Shown here in pieces: positions 18,142-26,799 of a stretch of DNA of 64,000 nucleotides; position 1 is the stretch's first letter; each line of letters begins with the position of its first letter. Source of the DNA: Leifsonia aquatica (GTDB taxonomy: Bacteria > Actinomycetota > Actinomycetes > Actinomycetales > Microbacteriaceae); contig NZ_JACHVP010000002.1 in assembly GCF_014190775.1 (NCBI RefSeq), forward strand, positions 186,001-250,000. The letters are read 5' to 3'. The position numbers and the translations under genes are program-made. Below the pieces are notes generated by a model. The model did no database searches, was not told where the DNA came from, and was given only the letters and a program-made list of their open reading frames with translations.

Positions 18142-20718
18142 ATGAGCAGCGCACCCACCGCGAACGAGCGACGCGCGGACGCCGACCCGGCGGACCCGCA
18201 GCCGGGTCGCGGGCGCAGACCTCCGGCCGCCTTCTGGGTCGCGCTCGGCCGGTTCGCCCGCGTGGCTCCGGCGAGCATCGTGCTGGCGCTCGTCGTCATC
18301 GCCACCTCCGTCGTGACGGCGACGATGTGGAGCCCCGCGACCGAGAGCGGGACGGCCCTGGTCTGGGCGGCCGGGGTGACGACGACCATCCAGGGCGGGT
18401 TCTGGTGGACGCCGCTGACGGCGCTGTTCATACCGGAGAACGCTGTGCAACTGGTCGTGGGCGTGCTCCTGGCGCTCACCCTGATGGCGGTCGCCGAGCG
18501 GCTGCTCGGCACGCTGCGCGCGTCGATCGCCTTCGTCGCGACCGGAGTGCTCGGGATCACGATCGGCGTCGTGGGGCAGTGGGCCGCCGCGAGCATCGGC
18601 GAGCTGTGGGCCTCGGCCACCGAGTACGACTTCACCCTCGACCCGACCATCGGCATCGTGGGCGCCCTGATCACGGCGAGCGCCTTCGCCTCGGCGCTCT
18701 GGCGCCGGCGCATCCGCCTCCTGACGTTCGCGACCCTCCTGGCGTTCGTGCTCTACAACGGCGACCAGAACAACGTGTACCGGCTCTTCGCCGCCCTCCT
18801 CGGCCTCGCTCTGGGCGCGCTCCTGCGCGGCGGCCGCATCCAGCGCATCCGGCGCAGCTCGCACGGCGAGACCCGCAACCTCGTCGCGGCGATCGTCGCG
18901 ATCACGGCCCTCGGACCGCTGGTGGCGCTGCTGCCGCCCGGCGGCCTGGGACCGTTCTCGTTCATCGCCACCCTGTTCCAGCACCAGCAGCTGGACACCG
19001 CGAGCGTGCTGCAGCAGTGCGACCAGGTCTACACCTCGAACTGCCGGCTGGAGCTCGCGGTCGTCTCGGTGCAGGGGCTCGGCCCGCTGCTGCTGACGCT
19101 GCTGCCCCTGGTCCTGCTGCTGGTGACCGCGATCGGCCTGCGCCGCGGGCGGCACTTCGCGCTCATCCTGGGCATCGTGGTGAACGCCGGGATGATGGTC
19201 CTGCCCTTCACGGCCCTCCCCGACGGCGACCTGCGCATCGACGTGGACGGCATCGACGCCCTCGCCCCCGCGATCGAGGCGCTCGCCTGGCTGCTGGCCG
19301 TCGTCGTGGTGCCGCTGGCCTCGATCATCCTGCTGCTGCTCACCCGCCGGCAGTTCCAGATCCGTGCACCCCGGGAGGCCGTGGTGCGGTTCACGCTGCT
19401 CGCGGTCTCCTCGTTCGTGCTGCTGGGCGTGGCGTACCTCGTCGCCGCGCTGGCCTCCCTGGTCGAGTTCGTGCCGGACGCGACGATCGGCGACGTCTTC
19501 GCCTCCACCCTCCGGCGGTTCGTGCCGTCCGGTTTCGAGTCGGTGCTCGGGCAGGTCATCGTGCCCACCACGCCGATCGTCATCGTGCTCTACCAGTGGG
19601 TCGGTCCGGTGTTCTGGCTGATCTTCGTGCTCGCCACGCTGCGGCTCTACCGCGCCACCTCGACCGGGCGCACCGTCGGCGACGAGCTGCACTTCCGCGA
19701 GCTGCTGCGGGCGGGCGGAGGCGGCACGCTCGGCTTCATGGGCACCTGGCCGGGCAACGTCTACTGGTTCAGCGAGGAGAACGACGCCGCGGTCGCCTAC
19801 CGGGTGATCAACGGCATCGCCATCACCCTCTCCGACCCGGTTTGCCGGCCGGAGCGGGCCGAGCGCACGATCATCGAGTTCATCGGATTCTGCGACGCGA
19901 ACGGCTGGACGCCGGTCTTCTACAGCGTCCACGGGGAGTACCTGCCGGTCTTCGAGTCGCTGGGCTGGCAGTCCGTCTCCGTGGGCGAGGAGACGCTGAT
20001 GCACCCGCAGACCTTCGACATGCAGGGCAAGCCGTGGCAGAAGGTGCGCCAGGCCCACAACCGCGGGCTCAAGGAGGGCATCACGACGGTGTGGTCCACC
20101 TGGGACGACCTGCCCCCGCTCTACCAGACCCAGATCGCCGCGATCAGCGAGCAGTGGGTGGCCGAGAAGGAGCTGCCCGAGATGGGCTTCACCCTCGGCG
20201 GGATGGCCGAGCTCAAGGATCCGGACGTGCAGCTGTACCTCGCGTTCGACCCGTCCGGAGCGCTCCAGGCGGTCACCAGCTGGATGCCCAGCTGGCGCGA
20301 CGGCCGGGTGGTCGCCTACACGATCGACTTCATGCGCCGGGCCGACGGCAGCATCCCGGGAATCATGGAGTTCATCATCGCGTCGGCCGCCCTGCGCATG
20401 CGGGAGGAGGGCGTGGAGGTGCTGAGCCTGTCAGGCGCACCCCTCGCCAGCAAGCCGGTGGCGCCCGGTGAGGAGCCCGGAGAGCCCGACACCATGGACC
20501 GGCTCCTCGGCTTCCTCGCGAAGACGCTGGAGCCCGCGTACGGCTTCGCGTCGCTGTTCAAGTTCAAGAGCAAGTTCAACCCGACGTACGAGACCATCTA
20601 CATGACGTACGCGGACCCGCTTGCCCTCCCGGCGATCGGCAGCGCCATCGGCAAGGCGTACCTGCCGGACGCGAATGCGCGCGAGTACGTGGCGCTGGCG
20701 CGCACCCTTCTTCGCTGA
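18142..20718 (+). CDS. MprF-like phosphatidylglycerol lysyltransferase with pseudo-rhomboid N-domain
   Basis: An 858-residue membrane protein. The C-terminal 330 or so residues are a DUF2156/lysyl-phosphatidylglycerol synthase domain (GFMGTWPGNVYWFSEEND, EYLPVFESLGWQSVSVGEE, KVRQAHNRGLKEG, SLSGAPLASKP). This domain transfers an amino acid from aminoacyl-tRNA to phosphatidylglycerol and lowers surface charge. The first 200 residues or so have six hydrophobic segments with GGFWWTPLTALFI and AERLLG, resembling a rhomboid fold. However, the GxSG serine is replaced (GIVGAL) and the helix-6 histidine is missing. Several more membrane helices lie between. The aminoacyl group (lysine, alanine or other) cannot be read from sequence. 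ATG 18142 is preferred over upstream frames. Confidence 0.8.
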   Translation: MSSAPTANERRADADPADPQPGRGRRPPAAFWVALGRFARVAPASIVLALVVIATSVVTATMWSPATESGTALVWAAGVTTTIQGGFWWTPLTALFIPENAVQLVVGVLLALTLMAVAERLLGTLRASIAFVATGVLGITIGVVGQWAAASIGELWASATEYDFTLDPTIGIVGALITASAFASALWRRRIRLLTFATLLAFVLYNGDQNNVYRLFAALLGLALGALLRGGRIQRIRRSSHGETRNLVAAIVAITALGPLVALLPPGGLGPFSFIATLFQHQQLDTASVLQQCDQVYTSNCRLELAVVSVQGLGPLLLTLLPLVLLLVTAIGLRRGRHFALILGIVVNAGMMVLPFTALPDGDLRIDVDGIDALAPAIEALAWLLAVVVVPLASIILLLLTRRQFQIRAPREAVVRFTLLAVSSFVLLGVAYLVAALASLVEFVPDATIGDVFASTLRRFVPSGFESVLGQVIVPTTPIVIVLYQWVGPVFWLIFVLATLRLYRATSTGRTVGDELHFRELLRAGGGGTLGFMGTWPGNVYWFSEENDAAVAYRVINGIAITLSDPVCRPERAERTIIEFIGFCDANGWTPVFYSVHGEYLPVFESLGWQSVSVGEETLMHPQTFDMQGKPWQKVRQAHNRGLKEGITTVWSTWDDLPPLYQTQIAAISEQWVAEKELPEMGFTLGGMAELKDPDVQLYLAFDPSGALQAVTSWMPSWRDGRVVAYTIDFMRRADGSIPGIMEFIIASAALRMREEGVEVLSLSGAPLASKPVAPGEEPGEPDTMDRLLGFLAKTLEPAYGFASLFKFKSKFNPTYETIYMTYADPLALPAIGSAIGKAYLPDANAREYVALARTLLR

Positions 20719-20753
20719 CGGCAGACGTCGCCGCCCCTTCGCCGGTCCCGGCG

Positions 20754-20759
20754 TACGGT
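20754..20759 (+). promoter_or_regulatory. -10 box of leaderless promoter
   Basis: TACGGT, 6 nt before the ATG at 20766. Confidence 0.5.
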
Positions 20760-20765
20760 GGGGCC

Positions 20766-21824
20766 ATGTCGGACACCACGCGCACGGCCATGCTCATCGG
20801 CGGCACCGGGCAGATCGGCTCCGCCGTCGCCAGGCGGCTCGCGGCGGACGGCTGGTCCGTCCTCGTCGCGCACCGGGGCGAGCACCACGGCGACACCGAG
20901 CTGTCGGAGCTGGACGTCACCAGCATCCGGCTCGACCGCGACGACACCGACGCGCTCATCGAGCGGGCGCGCGGCCACGACCTCGTGCTCGACACGGTGG
21001 CGTACGAGCCCCGCCACGGCGAGCAGCTCGCCCGGCTCGCCGGGGAGGTGGGCTCGCTCGTCGTGATCTCCACCGGGTCGGTCTACACCGGCCGCGACGG
21101 CGGCTACCTCGACATCGTGACCGGCCCCGACGACTTCCCCGACTATCCCGTGCCGCTGCGCGAGACGGATCCGACGGTCGACAACGACGAGCGCACCTAC
21201 TCGCCGCTCAAGGCCGCGCTGGAGCGCACGCTGCTCGCCGTCGACGACCTCCCGGTCAGCATCCTCCGCCCCGGCGCCGTGTACGGGCCGTTCAGCCCCG
21301 CGTTGCGCGAGTGGTACTTCATCAAGCGCGCGCTGGACGGCCGCGACCGGGTCGTGCTCTCGGACGACGGCGCCAACCGCTTCAGCACCTCCTCGACCGT
21401 CAACATCGCCGAACTCGTCGCCCTGTGCGCCGACCGGCCGGGCAAGCGCGTGCTGAACGCCGTCGACACGGACGACCTCAGCGTCGCCGACATCGCCGGC
21501 GCCGTCTACCGCGCGCTCGACCGCGACCTGGAGGTCGTCGCCTTCCCCGGTCCGCCAGTCGACGGCGTCGGCAGCACGCCCTGGACGGTCGCGCATCCCC
21601 TGCTCCTCAGCATGGCGGGCGCCGCGGTCGAACTCGGCTACCGTCAGCAGGTGCACTACGAGGAGGCCGTCGCGGCCGCCGTCGACTGGGCCGTCCGCGA
21701 GGTGAAGGCGGCGGAGCTGCGCCAGGAGGACTGGACGGCGGCGTTCCCGGGTCTCGCGAAGCGGGCCGAGGCCGACCGCTGGTTCGACTACTCGGCGGAG
21801 GACGCGTTCGTGGCGGCGCGCTGA
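20766..21824 (+). CDS. NAD(P)-dependent epimerase/dehydratase
   Basis: A 352-residue extended-SDR-like protein. The nucleotide-binding motif GGTGQIGSAVARRL is at residues 13-26 and the catalytic YxxxK pair lies in YSPLKAALE. ILRPGAVYGPF is a typical sugar-epimerase segment. The C-terminal 100 residues carry a substrate-binding region with FPGPPVDGVG and a tryptophan-rich end. No ribosome binding site is visible; a -10 hexamer sits 6 nt upstream instead. Substrate unknown; a nucleotide-sugar or steroid-like epimerase are both possible. The neighbour is the unrelated convergent beta-lactamase-fold gene. Confidence 0.8.
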   Translation: MSDTTRTAMLIGGTGQIGSAVARRLAADGWSVLVAHRGEHHGDTELSELDVTSIRLDRDDTDALIERARGHDLVLDTVAYEPRHGEQLARLAGEVGSLVVISTGSVYTGRDGGYLDIVTGPDDFPDYPVPLRETDPTVDNDERTYSPLKAALERTLLAVDDLPVSILRPGAVYGPFSPALREWYFIKRALDGRDRVVLSDDGANRFSTSSTVNIAELVALCADRPGKRVLNAVDTDDLSVADIAGAVYRALDRDLEVVAFPGPPVDGVGSTPWTVAHPLLLSMAGAAVELGYRQQVHYEEAVAAAVDWAVREVKAAELRQEDWTAAFPGLAKRAEADRWFDYSAEDAFVAAR

Positions 21825-21840
21825 GCCGTCACGGGATCAC

Positions 21841-22752
21841 TCAGAACACGTACTCCAGCAGGTCGATGCCGACCGTGCGCATGCCCTCGATGACCGCGAG
21901 GCGCTCGGGCAGCTCGGTGTCGTCGAAGTAGGTCGAGACCGCGTACGTCACACCGGCGTTGGGTCCGCGCAGCACGCCGACCTCGCTGCGCACGCCCGCA
22001 TCGATGCCGGTCTTGTTGACGAGCAGGATGCCGTGCTCCGCGTGGCGGTGCGAGTGCGGGTCGAGCCCGAACGCGCTCGAGACCAGGGAGAAGTCGCTGT
22101 TCAGGGACAGCCAGGAGATGACGCGCTGGCTGGTGGCCGCATCCACGACCTCTCCGCGGGCGAGCGCCGAGAACAGCCAGGTGAGCTCGTTGGCGCTGCC
22201 GACCGAGAGCTGCGGGGCGTCGTCCGGTCCGCGGTGGTCGCGGGCGAGGTCCAGCAGCCCGGTGCGGGTGAGGCCGAGCGCCTCGGTGCGGGCGCTGACG
22301 GCCTCCAGGCCGACGCGGCGCAGGAGGACGTTGGTGGCGAGGTTGTCGCTGGAGGCGCCGACGAGGGCCGCGAGATCGGCGACCGGCAGGGCCGGGACCT
22401 GGAGGTGCTGCCAGATGCCGGAGTCGCCGGCGGCGTCCTGCGGCAGGCGGTCGAGCTGCACGAGCGGGCTCAGCTGCCCCGACTCCAGGCGCGCCGCGAC
22501 CTCCACCAGCAGCAGCACCTTGCCGATGCTGGCCGTCGGCATCACGACGTGGTCGTCGACCGAGAAGAGCACCGCGCCCGTGCTGAGATCCGTCGCGCGG
22601 GCCGAGACCTGCACGCCTTGCAGTGCGAGCTGGCCGAGGCTGTTGAAGCTGCGCGCGAAGGCGTCGTCGGGCGTCGCGGGGCCGCGGTGGCGGGCGCGCC
22701 GGGCCGTGGCATGGCGCCGGCGGCGCTCGGACTCCTGGGTCTGCATCGTCAC
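21841..22752 (-). CDS. Beta-lactamase-fold serine hydrolase, class A-like
   Basis: A 303-residue protein with the SxxK motif (SIGK, S75/K78), an SDN loop (S135-N137) and a KTG triad (247-249), the three penicillin-recognising motifs of class A enzymes. The omega-loop ExxLN that holds the deacylating glutamate is not found; the matching region reads LLDLARDHRGPDD. The N-terminus is arginine-rich with no membrane segment or signal peptide. It is therefore probably cytosolic, or it uses a start I have missed. A role in beta-lactam hydrolysis is doubtful; a peptidase/esterase or penicillin-binding role is possible. GTG 22752 and ATG 22746 are both possible starts. Confidence 0.7.
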   Translation of the reverse strand: MTMQTQESERRRRHATARRARHRGPATPDDAFARSFNSLGQLALQGVQVSARATDLSTGAVLFSVDDHVVMPTASIGKVLLLVEVAARLESGQLSPLVQLDRLPQDAAGDSGIWQHLQVPALPVADLAALVGASSDNLATNVLLRRVGLEAVSARTEALGLTRTGLLDLARDHRGPDDAPQLSVGSANELTWLFSALARGEVVDAATSQRVISWLSLNSDFSLVSSAFGLDPHSHRHAEHGILLVNKTGIDAGVRSEVGVLRGPNAGVTYAVSTYFDDTELPERLAVIEGMRTVGIDLLEYVF

Positions 22753-22838
22753 GTGGTTCGGGTCTCTCCTGCGAGCGTTCTTCGGGTTCGCGCGCTCCCC
22801 CCGAAGCCGCGGCTGGGGTCGATGCTACCCCGATCGGG

Positions 22839-22874
22839 GGACGCGTGCGTCACCGATCGGCGACGCACGCGTCC
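22839..22874 (-). terminator. Hairpin after the M13 peptidase gene
   Basis: A perfect 13-bp stem: GGACGCGTGCGTC (22839-22851) with GACGCACGCGTCC (22862-22874) and a 10-nt loop. It begins 3 nt beyond the peptidase stop. There is no T tract, as is common for high-GC actinobacterial terminators. Confidence 0.65.
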
Positions 22875-22877
22875 ACC

Positions 22878-24851
22878 TCACCAGATCGTGACGCGGGAGG
22901 CCGGGTCGAGCCAGAGCGCGTCGCCCTCGACGACCCCGAAGGTGTCGTAGAACGCGTCGATGTTGCGCACGATCTGGTTGCAGCGGAACTCGTTCGGCGA
23001 GTGCAGGTCGATCGCGAGCAAGCGGATCACCTCGGCGTCGCGGCCCTTCTGCTGCCACGCCTGCGCCCAGGAGAGGAAGAACCGCTCGGCGCCGGTGAGG
23101 CCGTCGACGACGGGAGGCTCCTGGCCGTCGAGCGACAGCAGGTACGCCTTCCAGGCGATGCCGAGGCCGCCCAGGTCGCCGATGTTCTCGCCGATGGTGA
23201 GCGCGCCGTTCACGTGGTGGTCGGGCACCTGCTCCGGGGCGAGGGCGTTGTACTGCTCGATGAGGCTGGCTGTGCGCTTCTCGAACGCGGCGCGGTCGGC
23301 GGCGGTCCACCAGTCCTCGAGCCGGCCGTCGCCGTCGAACTTGGAGCCCTGGTCGTCGAAGCCGTGACCGATCTCGTGGCCGATGACCGCGCCGATGGCG
23401 CCGTAGTTGGCGGCGGCGTCCCGGTCGGCGTCGAAGAACGGGTACTGCAGGATGGCTGCCGGGAACACGATCTCGTTGAAGCCGGGGTTGTAGTACGCGT
23501 TGATCGTCTGCGGCGTCATGAACCACTCGTCGCGGTCCAGCGGCTTGCCGATCTTGCCCAGCTCGCGGTCGAACTCGAACAGCGCAGCGGCCCGCACGTT
23601 GCCGACGAGATCGGTCGGGTCGACCTGCAGGGCCGAGTAGTCGCGCCACTTCACCGGGTACCCGATCTTGGGCGTGAACTTCTCGAGCTTGTCGAGGGCG
23701 CGGTCGCGGGTGTCCTCGCCCATCCACTCGAGGGTGCGGATGCTCTGCCGGTAGGCCTCGATGAGGTTCGCGACCAGGGCGTCCATCGCGTCCTTCGCGG
23801 CGGGCGGGAAGTGCTTCTCGACGTAGATGCGGCCGACGGCCTCCCCCATCGCGCCCTCCACCAGCGAGACGCCGCGCTTCCAGCGGGCCCGCATCTGCGG
23901 CGTGCCGGTGAGGGTGCGGCCGTAGAAGTCGAAGTTCGCGTCGACGAAGTCGCCAGGGAGGTACGGGGCCGCACCGTGGATGATCTGCCACGCGAGCCAG
24001 TCCTTCCACGCGTCCAGGCGGGACTCGGTGAGCAGACCGGCGAGGCCGGAGGTGAACGACGGCTGGCGCAGCACGACCTCGGCGAGCGCACCCTCCGGAG
24101 CGCCCAGGGCGGTGGCCCACACGTCGAGGCTCGCCGCGGGGTCGCCGGCGCCTCCCGAGAACAGCGCGTCGGCGTCGGCCCAGCTGTAGAGGTTGTAGGT
24201 CTTCTCGGAGTCGCGGGAGGTCACGTTGTCCCAGTGCTGGGCCGCGATCTCGGTCTCGAGGTCGAAGACGCGCTGCGCGCGCTCCGGGGCGCCTTCCAGC
24301 CCGGCCAGCTCGAACAGGCGCTGGATGTGCGCGACGAACGCCTCGCGGATGGGCGCGAAGCGCTCCTCGCGGAAGTAGGACTCGTCGGGCAGCGAGATGC
24401 CGCCCTGCTCGGCGAACACCAGGTAGCGCTCGGGGTCGCCCGGGTCGTTGTCGACGAACAGCTGGTAGAAGCCGCCGACGCCGTGGCGCTCCAGCTTGCC
24501 GAGGGTCTGCAGCAGCTCGGTGACCGAGCTCACGTCGCTCGCGAGAGCGAGCTGCGCCTCGATCGGGCGGATGCCCAGCGCATCCACCCGCTCCTCGTCC
24601 ATGAAGCTCGCGAACAGGTCGCCGAACTTGCGCTCCTCCGTGCCCTCCGGTGCCGTCTGCGCGGCTTCGATGATCTCGCGCACCGCCGCCTCCGACTGCT
24701 CGGCGAGGACCATGAACGAGCCCCAGCGGGCCTTGTCGTCGGGGATCTCGGTGCGGGCGATCCACTTGCCGTTCACGTGGCGGAACAGGTCGTCCTGCGG
24801 GCGGATCGTGGGGTCGAGTTCGTCGGAGGCGATACCGGAGGCGAGCGTCAT
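22878..24851 (-). CDS. M13 family zinc metallopeptidase (neprilysin/PepO type)
   Basis: A 657-residue peptidase. The zinc motif HEIGHGFDDQG provides the two histidines and catalytic glutamate; ENIGDLGGL gives the third ligand and the Asp that orients it. NAYYNPGFNEIVFPA is the substrate-binding NAxY motif. There is no signal peptide, consistent with the soluble PepO-like bacterial members that cleave small peptides in the cytosol. The ATG has TAGGCT 6 nt upstream and no ribosome binding site, so it is probably leaderless. The gene ends at a strong hairpin and is monocistronic. Confidence 0.93.
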   Translation of the reverse strand: MTLASGIASDELDPTIRPQDDLFRHVNGKWIARTEIPDDKARWGSFMVLAEQSEAAVREIIEAAQTAPEGTEERKFGDLFASFMDEERVDALGIRPIEAQLALASDVSSVTELLQTLGKLERHGVGGFYQLFVDNDPGDPERYLVFAEQGGISLPDESYFREERFAPIREAFVAHIQRLFELAGLEGAPERAQRVFDLETEIAAQHWDNVTSRDSEKTYNLYSWADADALFSGGAGDPAASLDVWATALGAPEGALAEVVLRQPSFTSGLAGLLTESRLDAWKDWLAWQIIHGAAPYLPGDFVDANFDFYGRTLTGTPQMRARWKRGVSLVEGAMGEAVGRIYVEKHFPPAAKDAMDALVANLIEAYRQSIRTLEWMGEDTRDRALDKLEKFTPKIGYPVKWRDYSALQVDPTDLVGNVRAAALFEFDRELGKIGKPLDRDEWFMTPQTINAYYNPGFNEIVFPAAILQYPFFDADRDAAANYGAIGAVIGHEIGHGFDDQGSKFDGDGRLEDWWTAADRAAFEKRTASLIEQYNALAPEQVPDHHVNGALTIGENIGDLGGLGIAWKAYLLSLDGQEPPVVDGLTGAERFFLSWAQAWQQKGRDAEVIRLLAIDLHSPNEFRCNQIVRNIDAFYDTFGVVEGDALWLDPASRVTIW

Positions 24852-24857
24852 GCCCCC

Positions 24858-24863
24858 AGCCTA
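24858..24863 (-). promoter_or_regulatory. -10 box of leaderless M13 peptidase promoter
   Basis: TAGGCT on the minus strand, 6 nt before the ATG at 24851. Confidence 0.5.
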
Positions 24864-24867
24864 CGGC

Positions 24868-25269
24868 TCAGGCCGGGACGCGGGCCAGGGCGCGCAACCG
24901 GCTGGCCGAGGTGAGGAACAGCGCGGCGAGCGCGGCCTGCGCGAGCACCGACACCCAGCCGGAGAGGCTCCCGTAACCGGCGACCGAGAACACCGCGTTC
25001 GCCAGCGCCGACAGGGCGTACACACCGCCGAGCACGGCCGAGAGCAGCCACCGGTTCGTCATCCGCCACCAGGGCCGTGCGGCGGCCGGAGACTCCCCCG
25101 GACCGCGGAACATGCGCGTGGCGATGTACCAGCCGAGCACCTGCAGCACGGTCAGGATGATTGACCCGGCCTCCGAGTGCAGGGCGTCGAAGAGGAGGAC
25201 GAGCACGATGTCGACCGCGACCAGGACGGCGATGACGATCGCCTTCTGCGTGGGCGTGGTGAAACGCAT
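24868..25269 (-). CDS. Small integral membrane protein, unknown function
   Basis: A 133-residue protein with about four hydrophobic segments (near residues 10-28, 35-52, 72-90, 98-118) and short charged loops. It matches no family I recognise. The start at 25269 has AGGGGG 5 nt upstream; the longer open frame to 25506 is arginine-rich and runs through a simple repeat, so it is not used. It ends 17 bp before the M13 peptidase start codon. Confidence 0.65.
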   Translation of the reverse strand: MRFTTPTQKAIVIAVLVAVDIVLVLLFDALHSEAGSIILTVLQVLGWYIATRMFRGPGESPAAARPWWRMTNRWLLSAVLGGVYALSALANAVFSVAGYGSLSGWVSVLAQAALAALFLTSASRLRALARVPA

Positions 25270-25280
25270 GGGTCCCCCTG

Positions 25281-25335
25281 GTGGTGCGTGCGGTGCGTGG
25301 TGCGTGGTGCCTGCGGTGCGGTCGTGCGTGGAGCC
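25281..25335. repeat. GTGCGTG simple repeat
   Basis: An irregular tandem of GTGCGTGGT/GTGCGGT units just upstream of the small membrane protein gene. The rest of 25336-25641 shows no gene I can support, only antisense frames with poor codon use. Confidence 0.5.
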
Positions 25336-25641
25336 TGGTGATGCTCCACGCCCAGTCTCGCCGACGAACGGCCCGGAGCCGTGGAGGCGGGTCAGCGTGG
25401 GGCGGAATGAGGTGGCGTCGGGATCGGGTCGCGACCGATCAGCACGTACTTCCCTCATCGCGCGATTCGTCAGGCGAGACGGCGATGACTCGAATCTGAG
25501 CAGCACATCCGCCCGCCCCGCCTGATCGTGATTGCCGGAGTTGTGAGGTTGGGATGGTGGAACCCGACAGTCGGTGGCCGCCGCTCCTTCTCGACCGGAC
25601 CGTGGCGATCCTCGATCGGGGGTTGCCGATCAGTGCGCGTC

Positions 25642-26118
25642 TTAGTCGATGAATATCGGTCGCAACCACAGGGATGATATTCCTGCCGAGTTCGTTCCAA
25701 TCACAGTGTCGGTAGCGATACGAGTCAAGGCGTCGCTGTGAGTGCCATTCGTCGCCTGAAACCAGCCAGAGTCGGCGTCGAACTGCGTCCACCACACATC
25801 CGAATCGTCACTGTGAACACCGATGGCCAGTCCTTCCTGAACACGGTCGTCGTCCACAATGACAACCCCGTCGGCGCAGTCGCCGGGCGAGCCCTGCATG
25901 GGAACCCACGAAGATCGCGGCGAGTAGCCCCGGGCGTAGGTGAGAAGACCGCTCGGCAGGCTCACCCCGATCTCGATCATGCCGATCACAAGAGACCCGG
26001 ACGCCCCCACGGGTCGGAGGACTCCCGCGACCTCATCGGGGACGAAGTCGAATGAACTCTCGTGTTGTCGGTACACCACACGGCCGGACAGCGGAGCAGT
26101 AACGCTGTAAGCAAACAC
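25642..26118 (-). CDS. Hypothetical protein in a lower-GC patch
   Basis: A 158-residue protein of no family I recognise. The composition reads as a real soluble beta-rich protein (SGRVVYRQHESSFDFVPDE, IGMIEIGVSLPSG, DVWWTQFDADSGWF) with no membrane segment. DNA here is visibly poorer in G+C than the flanks, with A/T at many third codon positions, which suggests recent acquisition. The GTG start has only a weak AGG about 7 nt upstream. It sits alone between the small membrane protein and the MarR/GbsR-type gene. An overlapping plus-strand frame (25738-26055) reads less like a protein. Confidence 0.6.
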   Translation of the reverse strand: MFAYSVTAPLSGRVVYRQHESSFDFVPDEVAGVLRPVGASGSLVIGMIEIGVSLPSGLLTYARGYSPRSSWVPMQGSPGDCADGVVIVDDDRVQEGLAIGVHSDDSDVWWTQFDADSGWFQATNGTHSDALTRIATDTVIGTNSAGISSLWLRPIFID

Positions 26119-26310
26119 GTGCGCCTACGATCCGAATAGGACGTGTTCGACGGTCTGAGTTTTCATAGCGATCACCGATTCCCAGGTTCCCTCTGTTCCG
26201 CCGAGACTCCTGCGGACTCCCCACGATAACGGTTGGGTGCACCTCGGATCCCGTCTCATCTCGCCCGTAGCGGGGACCTCCTGCACCGGCCCTCGCGGCA
26301 GAGAAGGTCG

Positions 26311-26790
26311 CTACGAGCGTGGGGCGGAACCGGCGCGCAGCGCTTCCCACTCCCCGATCATCTCCGGCAGCCGCCCCTGGAGGAAGCGGTAGAAGCCGGC
26401 CATGTCGCGGAGGCGCTCTGTTGCCGGCGAGTCCGGGTCGCCGACGGCGGCGAGGCCGAGGTCGGCCTGGTCAGCGAGGGCGGCGTAGATCGGGCTGTTG
26501 CGGACCATGAGCGCGTACCAGTCGGACGGCAGCTCGTAGCGGTCGCGGCGGCTGGTGGACTGCGAGACCCGTCGGATGATGCCGAGGGTCTGGAGGTAGC
26601 GGACGGCGCCCGAGATCGCGGCGGCGCTCGCGGAGAGGGTCTCGGCGAGCTCGGCGGCGGTGAGGCCCGGCTGCTCGGTGACCGTGAGCGCCATGAGCAC
26701 GCGGGCCGGCATCTTGGGGAAGCCGGCCGCGGTGAGGATCGCCGACGAGTGCTCCCGCACATCGCCGAGCGCGGTCGGGTCCTTCGCCAT
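26311..26790 (-). CDS. MarR/GbsR-type transcriptional regulator
   Basis: A 159-residue winged-helix protein. The helix-turn-helix is around residues 33-75 (PGLTAAELAETLSASAAAI then YLQTLGIIRRVSQ), with a wing rich in Arg and Tyr and a C-terminal helical dimerisation region. The form is that of the GbsR/MarR regulators often paired with ABC-2 exporters. It is the last gene of the ATPase-permease-regulator operon, 10 bp after the permease, with AGGGAG upstream. A TTTCAC-N6-GTGAAA palindrome at the operon promoter is its probable site, giving autoregulation. Confidence 0.82.
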   Translation of the reverse strand: MAKDPTALGDVREHSSAILTAAGFPKMPARVLMALTVTEQPGLTAAELAETLSASAAAISGAVRYLQTLGIIRRVSQSTSRRDRYELPSDWYALMVRNSPIYAALADQADLGLAAVGDPDSPATERLRDMAGFYRFLQGRLPEMIGEWEALRAGSAPRS

Positions 26791-26799
26791 GCCTGCTCC

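Noticed and set aside
25281-25335. GTGCGTG repeat as a regulatory element
   Set aside because: It is irregular low-complexity sequence; no conserved spacing or palindrome supports a binding site.
25738-26055. Plus-strand frame in the lower-GC patch
   Set aside because: It overlaps the minus-strand gene and is His/Arg/Pro-rich without a plausible fold or ribosome binding site.
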